Shown piece by piece: positions 8,673-17,574 of a DNA stretch of 35,312 nucleotides. Origin of the DNA: Kiritimatiellia bacterium. GTDB taxonomy: Bacteria > Verrucomicrobiota > Kiritimatiellia > SS1-B-03-39 > UBA6053. The notes beneath the pieces were generated by a model. The model did not search any database. It worked only from the letters and a program-made list of their open reading frames with translations, and was not told the origin of the DNA. Every line of letters begins with the position of its first letter. Positions within the stretch are counted from its first letter, which is position 1. A program made the translations under genes and the position numbers. The stretch covers positions 1-35,312 of the forward strand of contig JAGYLC010000010.1 of the NCBI GenBank assembly GCA_018401235.1, in the 5' to 3' direction.

Positions 8673-10080
8673 ATGGCCAAGACACTTTTCGAAAAAATAT
8701 GGGACCGACATGTGGTGCGGGATTTGTCCGACGGCACGTCGTTAATTTACATCGACCGCCATTTGGTGCACGAGGTGACCAGTCCGCAGGCCTTTGAGGG
8801 ATTGCGGTTGACCGGACGCAAGGTGCGTCATCCGGAGCTGACCTTTTCCACCATGGACCACAATGTACCGACGGACGAAACCCGTTTGACCATTCAGGAC
8901 CCCATTTCCAAAGCCCAGGTTGAAGCTCTGGAGCACAACTGCAAAGAAAACGGTATTCATTTGTACGGCATTGGGGATGATCATCAGGGAATCGTGCACG
9001 TGATCGGCCCGGAAATGGGAATCACCGTTCCCGGCCTGACCTTGGTTTGCGGCGATTCCCATACCTCCACCCACGGAGCCTTTGGCACCCTGGCCTTCGG
9101 GATCGGCACTTCCGAAGTGGAGCATGTACTGGCCACCCAGACTCTGCGTCAAAAGAAACCAAAAACCTTTAAGGTGGAGTTTACCGGCAAGCTGAGCCCG
9201 CATGTGCACTCCAAGGACATGGTGTTGAAATTGATCGGGATGATTGGAACTGCCGGTGGAACCGGGTCCGTGTTTGAATTCTGTGGCGAGGCGATTCGGG
9301 CATTGTCCATGGAAGCCCGCATGACCATTTGCAACATGTCGATCGAAGGGGGAGCGAAAGCGGGTTTGATCGCGCCGGATCAGACCACCTTTGATTATAT
9401 TATGGCGCAGGACCGTCCCTTTGTTCCTAAGGAGAGGAGCTGGAGAAGGCCATGGCGGAATGGCGAGGACCGCCCGCCCAGCGATCCGGGCGGTGTTTGA
9501 CCGCACCCTGGTGATTGACGCCTCCCACCATTGCGCCGCAGTGAGAGCTGGGAGCGGTCCGGGTATGGTAATCGTGTGAATCAGCGGTGCCGGGTTGAAC
9601 GACGTGGCGGGCTACAGTGCCGGCGATGTCCGCAAGACGCTTAGATTACATGGGGCTGGAGCCTGGCAGAGATCTAGCAAACGCCTTTGGATATTGTGTT
9701 TTATCGGCAGTTGCACCAATTCACGTATTGAGGAACGTCAGGCGGCCGCAGTTCTGGATGGACATCAAAAGCGGATCACGTTCGTTTGGGTCGGTGGTTC
9801 CCGGCTCCCAGCAGGTTCCGCGAAGCAGGCGGAGGCGGAAGGACTGGACAGGTGTTCAAGGCGGCAGGTGCGCGGAATGGCGCTGGGCCGGTTGCAGCAT
9901 GTGCCTGGCCGCCGTTTCCAGACAAACTGGCACCATAAGAGCGCTGCGTCGACCTCAGACCGAAATTTCGAGGGGCGTCAAGGCGCGGGTGGACGCCTGT
10001 TGGTAAGCGAAATGGCAGCCGCCGCCGCCATTGCCGGACATTTTGTGGATATACGTACTTGGAACGGAGGAAAAAACTAA
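8673..10080 (+). pseudogene. leuC: 3-isopropylmalate dehydratase large subunit, frame disrupted many times in the 3' third
   Basis: Intact N-terminal ~250 aa ([15 protein letters not shown]...[33 protein letters not shown]...). C-terminal blocks [103 protein letters not shown] lie in alternating frames. Confidence 0.9.
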
Positions 10081-10724
10081 TGGACGCATTTACGACACAT
10101 CGAGGATTGGTGGCTCCCCTGGACCGGGCCAACGTGGACACGGATCAAATCATTCCCAAGCAGTTTCTGAAATCCATTCAGCGAACCGGCTTCGGACCCA
10201 GTGCGTTTTTCGACTGGCGATATGAACTGGACGGAAAGCCCAATCCGGATTTTGAATTGAATCAGCCCCGCTACGCGGATCGTTCCGTTTTGGTGACCCG
10301 CAACAACTTCGGTTGCGGCTCCAGTCGGGAGCATGCGGTATGGGCGCTGGCCCAGGATGGACTGCGGGTGATCGTGGCGCCGTACCGGGGCGAAGGCAAC
10401 GATTTCATTCCCGGATTCGCGGACATTTTCAAAAACAACTGTTCAAAGAACGGGATTGTCACCATTGAGTTGTCCGAAGAGGAAGTGGAGAGCATCTTTC
10501 AGACGGTGTATGCTCAGGAGGGCCTGATGGCCACGGTGGATTTGGAGGCGCAAACCTTGATCCTTCATGCGGGGGATGGGGAGAAGGTCTTCGCCTTTGA
10601 TTACGATTCCAGTGTCAAACACAAGTTGCTGAACGGATTGGACGATATCGAGGAGTCACTTCAATATCTGAATGACATCGAACGCTTTGAGGAAACCCAC
10701 GCCACCTGGATTCATCAAGGCTGA
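10080..10724 (+). CDS. leuD: 3-isopropylmalate dehydratase small subunit
   Basis: [61 protein letters not shown]. Confidence 0.97.
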   Translation: MDAFTTHRGLVAPLDRANVDTDQIIPKQFLKSIQRTGFGPSAFFDWRYELDGKPNPDFELNQPRYADRSVLVTRNNFGCGSSREHAVWALAQDGLRVIVAPYRGEGNDFIPGFADIFKNNCSKNGIVTIELSEEEVESIFQTVYAQEGLMATVDLEAQTLILHAGDGEKVFAFDYDSSVKHKLLNGLDDIEESLQYLNDIERFEETHATWIHQG

Positions 10725-11189
10725 ATGTAACGCTGCAGCTTTTTCAATCCCCCGAACCAGAACCTGTTCGAAAAGTCTTTTTTCTTATTCCGGCAATAAA
10801 CATGATATGTTTTCACCACCGAAACCCATAAAAGACAACCCTATATCCCCGCCTCGGATTTTTTAAGAGGGTATGTGGGGGATTAGTGACAAGCGGAACC
10901 CTAAAAGGATCCTCAAAGGGGTTTAACCCGTCAGCACGGGGCAACGCCCCGTTGGTTTGACCGCCAATTTGTATGCCGCCCCAAAAGGGGTCGCACTCCT
11001 TTTTCGAGGTTATAGCGAAGAAGAAATCTGACCCAAGCGGAAGGGTTAGATCATCCTTGAGCCTGAGGGGAAAACTGCTTGAGGAACTGATTACTCTGAT
11101 CGTGAAACCGCTGCCATGCGGGTCCGGTTTACCGGACCTCGACCCCGGTTTCCCTTTTCGTTTTCTAGATGGCCTGTCACTTGGCGTGC

Positions 11190-11321
11190 TGGTGGCGGAT
11201 GGGAGATGAGGTCGATCCCACTCATGCCCGGTAATTTCAGATCCACAATCAAAAGGTTTCTGTCTTTTATCCGTTCAAGCCAGTGGACCCTTTCGTTGGT
11301 TTCCTCCATAACGGCAGACAA
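11190..11321 (-). pseudogene. Second response-regulator receiver-domain remnant
   Basis: Minus-strand EETNERVHWLERIKDRNLLIVDLKLPGMSGIDLI contains the phospho-Asp 'LLIVDLKLPGMSGIDLI' motif, then runs into non-homologous sequence. An in-frame TAG lies just upstream. Confidence 0.55.
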
Positions 11322-11451
11322 CTATGCGAAAAATTCGAGCATAGAACGAGCTGTGCATGCGACTGGGGGTTCGCCTTGACTCCCACCCCTCATTTCCCCA
11401 TGGTAAAATCATGTTCGTCCCTTTCACTACCCATAACCCAACTCTTGCCCA

Positions 11452-11815
11452 ATGAAGAATGAGCTGAAACCCTCCTGCTGCACTCCGCCCCCGCCCGCCC
11501 GATCCGCCGGCGCAGGAGTCCTCCTCCCCCCGCCTACCCAAAGCCCCAACCCAGCATCCGATTCGACCGCAGGAATGATTTTTATGCCCGGCGGCCAGTT
11601 CGTGATGGGAACCGATAGCTCCGAAGCCTGGGCAAGCGACGGCGAAGGCCCGGTCCGGGAAGTGAAGTTGTCCCCTTTCCTTATCGATAGCTGCACCTCG
11701 ACCACCCGGCCATCCACATCTCCTGGAACGACGCCGCCGCCTACTGCGCCTGGGCAGGGAAACGCCTGCCGACCGAGGCGAGTGGGAATTCGCCGCCCGT
11801 GGCGGACGAGTTTTG
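11452..11815 (+). pseudogene. FGE-sulfatase (SUMF1/formylglycine-generating-enzyme-like) domain remnant, internally deleted and frameshifted
   Basis: GMIFMPGGQFVMGTDSSEAWASDGEGPVREVKLSPFLID (frame 1), then [27 protein letters not shown] (frame 3, from 11700), then EWEFAARGG (frame 2, after a 1-nt loss near 11781). The middle of the domain is absent. Confidence 0.8.
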
Positions 11816-11859
11816 ACAGCAAGGGTTTGCAGATTCACATGTGTGTTTATGATCAACTT

Positions 11860-12056
11860 CCAAACTCTGAGCTCGCTCGGAGTGCGGAGAAATTCACTTC
11901 ACGATACTGGGCTCCTCCCCGATCCCCACCACTCCGCCGCCGTTAGTTTCCCGCGTGCGGGAAGCTAACGGCGGCGGGGTGGGTGGGGCGGGGGTGTGGA
12001 ACGGGCGAATTCCGGTATTGAATCTCTCCGCACCCCGAGGCGAGCTCAGGGTTTGG
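11860..12056. repeat. ~197 bp imperfect palindrome with a near-perfect 21-bp core hairpin
   Basis: Core 11934-11954 ccgccgccgttagtttcccgc vs 11957-11977 gcgggaagctaacggcggcgg (one G/T mismatch, 2-nt loop). Outer arm ccaaactctgagctcgctcggagtgcggaga (from 11860) pairs with the reverse complement of ctccgcaccccgaggcgagctcagggtttgg (to 12056). Confidence 0.85.
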
Positions 12057-12349
12057 TTTATTCGATGAACATCCATTTGGATTTGCGATGAACTTTTGTA
12101 AAATCCGCCTTCAAACTGAGCTCTATTCCTCAGCGAAGCGGCTTCCCGGCTCAAATGCGACTTTCATTATTCATTGAGTACGTGTTCAGCGTAGGTACCA
12201 ATATTGGGACAATCTGGAAGATCCGGATGATCTTGTTATCCTCAAAAAAAATAACCGTTCACTTGGCAAGCATGATCCCGTCAAAAAATGGGGAAAGTCC
12301 TGGTCGTGGTACTGTTGACTTCACAGAGGAGTGGTGATAATCCGTAATC

Positions 12350-12880
12350 ATGGATACGACTACACAGCAATCAGACAGTAACCAAGCGGATGACCGCATA
12401 CAGGTAACAGTTGACGCCGATTTTGCGTTGGCGAGGGTTTTGGGGAGGGGGTCCTACAAAGTTAGCGGATCCGTGAAGCGCTTTGCAGCCAGTATCATGG
12501 ATCAGGGAAAACCGGTGTTGATCATTGATCTGGAGCAATGCGTGGGAATGGACAGTACGTTTATGGGCATGTTGTCGGGTATCAGTCAACGTTTGCAGAA
12601 GGAAGGGGGACGGAAAGTGGTCTTGACCGGGGTGTCCAAAAAACTGAATCATCTCATGATCACGCTCGGGATCAACCGTCTGGTGGAGATAAGGGAAGAC
12701 CTACCGGCCTCTTCCGCGGATCTAATTGATTTGGAGCAACCGGATGAGTCCCCGCTGGATTCGGCCCAGACCATGCTGGAAGCCCACGAAACCCTGGTTG
12801 AGATCGATAACGACAATCAACTGCGGTTTCAGGATGTGCTGGACTACCTGCGGGAAGACATTAAGCGACAACAATCTTAA
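12350..12880 (+). CDS. STAS-domain anti-anti-sigma factor
   Basis: KPVLIIDLEQCVGMDSTFMGMLSGISQRLQKEGGRKVVLTGVSKKLNHLMITLGINRL matches the SpoIIAA/RsbV-type STAS signature including D-S. Confidence 0.88.
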   Translation: MDTTTQQSDSNQADDRIQVTVDADFALARVLGRGSYKVSGSVKRFAASIMDQGKPVLIIDLEQCVGMDSTFMGMLSGISQRLQKEGGRKVVLTGVSKKLNHLMITLGINRLVEIREDLPASSADLIDLEQPDESPLDSAQTMLEAHETLVEIDNDNQLRFQDVLDYLREDIKRQQS

Positions 12881-12891
12881 CCCAAATTTTT

Positions 12892-14391
12892 ATGTTGCAG
12901 TTATTGGCATATGTAGGCGCCTACTGGTTAATCTCATTCGAGCTCCTTGCGGTTCTCCTGCTTCTTGCGAACTTTTTCGGGGCCTACTTTAGCATTCGTT
13001 TTCTTCGGAAAATTAGGCTGGAACGGGATAATTTGGTAAAAGAAAAAGAGGTGATATTCAACTATGTTCAGAATATCGGCGAAACCTTTACCGAATCTGA
13101 AACGTTGGATGTGGATCGGTTGATGCAGCGGGTTTTGTATTATGCCCTTCGCACTACTCATACTTCGGGAGGAGCGATTTATTTGCGGGAGAAAGGGGAT
13201 ATGTTACGGGCGAGGGCCGTATCCGGAGTGTTCCCTCCGATGTTCAATATTCATCAATTTTATGGGGGAATGGATGTTCGGGCACTCAAAAATGAACAGA
13301 TCGAGGAAATGATCCTCAACACCAAACTGTCTGTGGGGGAGGGCTTGATTGGGCAGGCCGCGGATTTTGGTACGCCGGTGTTGATTTCCAAAGCGGAGTT
13401 GGACCCACGGGTTCCGCACTTCGAACGCAGCCTATTGGACGTCAGTAGTTTGCTGCTGGTCCCCATGCGCTTTCGCCATGAAGTGATGGGAATTATTTGT
13501 GTGGTGAACCGGGTGGATCAGGTGCCGTTGGGGGAAAGGGATCAGAATTTATTGCAGGCGTTGGCGGATCAAGCGTCCTTGTCTATCTATTATGCGCAAT
13601 TCAGGGCCGCGCTGGAGGAGAAGCGTCGCATGGATCAGGATCTGGATCTTGCCAAGCGTATTCAGAAAAGTCTGCTGCCCCGCCAATTGCCCGAGGTGAA
13701 AGGTCTTTCCATACACGCGTTTAATCTGGCCGCCCAGGAGGTCGGGGGCGATTACTACGATGTGATTCCTTTGGATGACCAGCATGTGGGTTTAGCGGTG
13801 GCGGATGTGTCAGGGAAGGGAATTGGCGGCGCGTTGATGATGTCGATTTGCCGCAGTGTGTTGCGAGCCCACACCTCGCAAAACCTGGATCCTGCCTCGG
13901 TGCTGAAAGAAGTGAATCAAACCATGGTGGCGGACATGTATGAGGATATGTTTGTGACCATGCTGTACATGGTGTACAACACCGAAACTCGGGAATTGGC
14001 CATGGCCCGGGCCGGACATGACCCTGCCTTGTTTTTGTTTCCCGGGGAGGAAAACGTCAAACGCCTTGATAGCGGAGGCATGGGAATCGGTTTAGTTGAA
14101 GGCGAGTTGTTTGGGGAAATTATCGAAACTGTGCGCGTGATCCTCGAACCCGGAGCGGCGGTGATGGTTTATACCGACGGTATAACCGAGGCCATGAATA
14201 GTCAGCAGGAAGAATGGGGGCTCCAACTCCTCTCCCGTGCCTTTGTCAGCAGCCGTAGCTATTCTCCGACTGAAATTTCAGACCGCATACAACAACGGGT
14301 TCTTCAATTTGTCGGTGAAACACCGCAATACGATGACATGACGCTGATGGTACTGAAAGTAGACGATGAGGAATGTGACCTAGACGCGTGA
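12892..14391 (+). CDS. GAF-domain PP2C-type (SpoIIE/RsbU) serine phosphatase
   Basis: N-terminal TM segment, GAF region, LAKRIQKSLLPRQLPEVKG, VGGDYYDVIPLDDQHVGLAVADVSGKGIGGALMMS, ARAGHDPALF, VMVYTDGITEAMN, YDDMTLMVLKV. Confidence 0.95.
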   Translation: MLQLLAYVGAYWLISFELLAVLLLLANFFGAYFSIRFLRKIRLERDNLVKEKEVIFNYVQNIGETFTESETLDVDRLMQRVLYYALRTTHTSGGAIYLREKGDMLRARAVSGVFPPMFNIHQFYGGMDVRALKNEQIEEMILNTKLSVGEGLIGQAADFGTPVLISKAELDPRVPHFERSLLDVSSLLLVPMRFRHEVMGIICVVNRVDQVPLGERDQNLLQALADQASLSIYYAQFRAALEEKRRMDQDLDLAKRIQKSLLPRQLPEVKGLSIHAFNLAAQEVGGDYYDVIPLDDQHVGLAVADVSGKGIGGALMMSICRSVLRAHTSQNLDPASVLKEVNQTMVADMYEDMFVTMLYMVYNTETRELAMARAGHDPALFLFPGEENVKRLDSGGMGIGLVEGELFGEIIETVRVILEPGAAVMVYTDGITEAMNSQQEEWGLQLLSRAFVSSRSYSPTEISDRIQQRVLQFVGETPQYDDMTLMVLKVDDEECDLDA

Positions 14392-14527
14392 TTTATCAAA
14401 TAGACTTCGAGTGGCGGCGGATTTGAATCTTTTCCCCTACGGAGAAGTTACATAAATAGAGACCTATAAACGTGTTAAACAGGCGGGAATATTTTTTAGT
14501 TTTTTTCTCTTGGATTCGACTAGGGAT

Positions 14528-14543
14528 GGGGTCTATATAGTGT
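14528..14543 (+). promoter_or_regulatory. Putative NrdR box 1 (ggggtctatatagtgt), overlapping a candidate -10
   Basis: Matches acaCwAtATaTwGtgt at 11 of 16 positions, with the right half near perfect; upstream of nrdJ. Confidence 0.6.
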
Positions 14544-14559
14544 GTGTTAGTTCAGTTCT

Positions 14560-14575
14560 ATACCACATCTTGTGG
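14560..14575 (+). promoter_or_regulatory. Putative NrdR box 2 (ataccacatcttgtgg)
   Basis: Matches the CxAxATxTwG core; lies in the accaca-tct-tgtggt dyad; start-to-start distance to box 1 is 32 bp. Confidence 0.6.
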
Positions 14576-14650
14576 TTTAAATAGGATATGACGCATACGA
14601 AACATACCAATACGATCCCACATCCACCCCATATCCAAAGGAAAATCCTC

Positions 14651-17422
14651 ATGACCACATCTGCACCCGAGCTCAAAAATGGCCTGCATATTCCCCGCAC
14701 CTTCAGCACGCCCGATACCAATCCTTTTGATCAGGTGAAATGGCAGAAGCGCACCGCGTCGATCAGCGATGAAAAAGGCGGTGTATTGTTTGAACAAACC
14801 GGAGTGGAAGTGCCGGAGAGTTGGTCAATGCTGGCGACAAACGTGGTGGCCTCCAAATATTTTTACGGAAAGGTGGGTACCAAGGAACGCGAGTTTTCAG
14901 TGCGCCAATTGATTCATCGGGTATGTCGAACCATAGCGGATTGGGGGCTGAAGGATGGTTATTTCGCCTCCCCGGAGGATGCGGAAACGTTTTATGCGGA
15001 GTTGAGCTGGTTGTGTGTGCATCAACACGGGGCCTTCAATTCCCCGGTATGGTTTAATTGCGGGCTATATCACCAGTATCAGGTGGGTATGGGCAGCGGG
15101 GAGGGGAGCTATTATTGGGACCCCGGCGAACAGAAAATTAAACGGGCCTCCACCCAATATGAATACCCCCAGTGCTCGGCCTGTTTTATTCAATCGGTGG
15201 ACGACACCATGGACAGCATCATGTCTCTGGCCCAGAGTGAAGCCATGTTGTTTAAATTCGGCAGCGGCACCGGGACGGATTTGAGTTCGATCCGTTCCTC
15301 CAAAGAAACCATGAGCGGCGGGGGAACTCCCAGCGGCCCTCTCAGTTTTCTGCGGGTCTACGACTCGGTGGCCTCGGTGGTGAAAAGTGGAGGCAAAACC
15401 CGTCGGGCTGCCAAAATGAATTCGCTGAAAGTGCAGCATCCGGATATCCTGGAATTTATTCAGGCTAAAACCAACGAAGAAAAGAAAGCCTGGGCCTTGA
15501 TTGAGCAAGGCTACAGCGGCGATTTCAACGGGGAAGCCTACGGATCGGTCTGCTTCCAAAACGAGAATTTGAGCATCCGGGTCACCGACGCGTTTATGCA
15601 GGCGGCGATCGACGACAAAGACTGGACCACGACCTGGGTGACGGATCCCGAAAAAGCCGGCCCCACCTACAAAGCCCGCGATTTACTCAACGCCATGGCC
15701 GAGGGCACCTGGATCTGCGGCGATCCGGGAGTACAATACGAGGATACCATCCAGCGCTGGCATACCTGCTCCGGTTCCGGCCCCATCAATGCCAGTAATC
15801 CCTGCTCGGAATACATGTTCCTCGACGATACCGCCTGTAACCTGGCCTCGCTGAATCTAATGAAGTTTTTGGACACCAATGGAAATTTCGACATTCCCCG
15901 TTTCAAAGCCGCCGTGGATATTTTCATTACCGCCCAGGATATTCTGGTGGACAACGCCAGCTATCCCACTGAGCAAATCGCTGCTAACAGTCATCGCTAC
16001 CGCACCCTGGGACTGGGTTATGCCAATCTGGGCGCGTTGCTGATGGGCAAGGGACACAGCTACGATTCGGATACCGGACGGAGCTTTGCCGGGGCGATCA
16101 CGGCGGTGATGCATCTGGAGGCCTTCTGCCAATCCGCCCGCATTTCCGAAGTGCTGGGTGCATTCGACGGATACGAAGTGAATCGGGAAGGTATGTTGCA
16201 GGTCGTTCAACAACATGCCGACGCCATTGCGGGCATCGGGGAAGGCTGTCCGTCCCAGTTGCTGGAGGCGGCGGAGGATCTGGGAGATCAGGTCTTAAAA
16301 TTGGGTCGTGATCACGGATTTCGCAACGCTCAAGTCACGGTGCTGGCCCCCACCGGCACCATTGGATTCCTTATGGACTGCGACACCACCGGGATTGAAC
16401 CGGATATCGCCCTGGTGAAATACAAAATGCTGGCCGGGGGCGGAATGTTGAAGCTGGTGAACCAAACCGTGCCCATGGCCCTTCGCCAGTTGGGATATTC
16501 CGGGGAACAAATCAGCGATGTCATTGCCTACATCGATGAAAACGATACCATCGAAGGGGCACCAAACGTGCAGGAGGACCACCTGCAGGTATTCGATTGT
16601 GCATTCAAGCCCCGGAACGGTATTCGCAGTCTGGGCTATCAATCGCATCTACGCATGATGGCGGCTGCACAACCCTTTTTGTCGGGAGCGATCAGCAAAA
16701 CCGTGAATATGCCGAAAACGGCCACGGTGGAAGAAATCGCCCATACCTATTTAGAGGGATGGAAACTCGGCCTCAAGGCCGTGGCGATTTATCGGGACGG
16801 CAGCAAGCGGAGTCAGCCGGTGAATTCCGGTAAAGACGCGGAGAAAGAGGAAGTGATCAAAGAAGGCGGCCCGCGTCGGATGCGCTTGGAGGATACCCGA
16901 CAATCGATCACCCATAAATTTGAAGTGGCCGGCCACGAAGGGTATTTGACCGTGGGCTTGTATCCGGATGGTTATCCGGGTGAACTGTTCATCACCATGG
17001 CCAAGGAGGGCAGCACGGTGGGAGGCCTGATGGATGCGTTTGGTACCGCCGTAAGTATCTGTCTGCAGTATGGGGTGCCGGTAGAAGCGCTGAACCGGAA
17101 GTTCATGCACGCCCGCTTTGAACCCAGCGGTTTCACAAAAAATTCGGACATCCCCATGGCCAAAAGTTTGGTAGATTACATTTTCCGATGGATGCACCTC
17201 ACCTTCGTGGAAAACAAGCCTGCGTTGGCTAACCCAGTGCCCGCTTCCGAATCGGTTGAATCGACGGAGGCCGTCATCGCGGGCTCGCCGGATCGGGTGG
17301 ACACCCAGTTCGAGCATTTCATGGACGACGCCCCCGCCTGCGATATCTGCGGCAGCATCACCGTCCGCAACGGGGCCTGTTACAAATGCTTTAACTGCGG
17401 AAATTCGATGGGGTGTTCTTGA
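14651..17422 (+). CDS. nrdJ: Adenosylcobalamin-dependent (class II) ribonucleoside-diphosphate reductase
   Basis: HQHGAFNSPVWFNCG, YPQCSACFIQSVDDTMDSI, GSGTGTDLSSIRSS, NPCSEYMFLDDTACNLASLNL, APTGTIGFLMDCDTTGIEPD, C-terminal CDICGSITVRNGACYKCFNCGNSMGCS. Confidence 0.97.
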   Translation: MTTSAPELKNGLHIPRTFSTPDTNPFDQVKWQKRTASISDEKGGVLFEQTGVEVPESWSMLATNVVASKYFYGKVGTKEREFSVRQLIHRVCRTIADWGLKDGYFASPEDAETFYAELSWLCVHQHGAFNSPVWFNCGLYHQYQVGMGSGEGSYYWDPGEQKIKRASTQYEYPQCSACFIQSVDDTMDSIMSLAQSEAMLFKFGSGTGTDLSSIRSSKETMSGGGTPSGPLSFLRVYDSVASVVKSGGKTRRAAKMNSLKVQHPDILEFIQAKTNEEKKAWALIEQGYSGDFNGEAYGSVCFQNENLSIRVTDAFMQAAIDDKDWTTTWVTDPEKAGPTYKARDLLNAMAEGTWICGDPGVQYEDTIQRWHTCSGSGPINASNPCSEYMFLDDTACNLASLNLMKFLDTNGNFDIPRFKAAVDIFITAQDILVDNASYPTEQIAANSHRYRTLGLGYANLGALLMGKGHSYDSDTGRSFAGAITAVMHLEAFCQSARISEVLGAFDGYEVNREGMLQVVQQHADAIAGIGEGCPSQLLEAAEDLGDQVLKLGRDHGFRNAQVTVLAPTGTIGFLMDCDTTGIEPDIALVKYKMLAGGGMLKLVNQTVPMALRQLGYSGEQISDVIAYIDENDTIEGAPNVQEDHLQVFDCAFKPRNGIRSLGYQSHLRMMAAAQPFLSGAISKTVNMPKTATVEEIAHTYLEGWKLGLKAVAIYRDGSKRSQPVNSGKDAEKEEVIKEGGPRRMRLEDTRQSITHKFEVAGHEGYLTVGLYPDGYPGELFITMAKEGSTVGGLMDAFGTAVSICLQYGVPVEALNRKFMHARFEPSGFTKNSDIPMAKSLVDYIFRWMHLTFVENKPALANPVPASESVESTEAVIAGSPDRVDTQFEHFMDDAPACDICGSITVRNGACYKCFNCGNSMGCS

Positions 17423-17476
17423 TATTCCGGGAAATGCATCCGTTTGTATATCCACCTCCTGGTCCGATTGCAACCC

Positions 17477-17495
17477 TCCGGCCGGAAAGGCCGGA
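17477..17495 (+). terminator. Short GC hairpin after nrdJ, possible transcription end structure without T-tract
   Basis: tccggcc-ggaaa-ggccgga: 7-bp perfect stem, 5-nt loop. Confidence 0.35.
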
Positions 17496-17574
17496 TAACA
17501 GATATGCTCACTCTTCCCTCCCGATGGTTGGTCTTAGATCTTGAATCGTGGTGAGTGCGGAGTATGATCCATGC

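Noticed and set aside
10935-10960. Hairpin acggggc-aac-gccccgt as an intrinsic terminator for leuD
   Set aside because: No T-tract follows and it is more than 200 bp from the leuD stop; may be part of a decayed element but not supportable as a terminator.
11275-11856. 193-aa minus-strand ORF over the FGE remnant
   Set aside because: Arg/Gly/Ser-rich low-complexity translation; the plus strand has clear FGE-sulfatase homology instead.
14395-14650. Cobalamin riboswitch upstream of the B12-dependent nrdJ
   Set aside because: No B12-box-like conserved sequence seen; NrdR-like boxes explain the region better.
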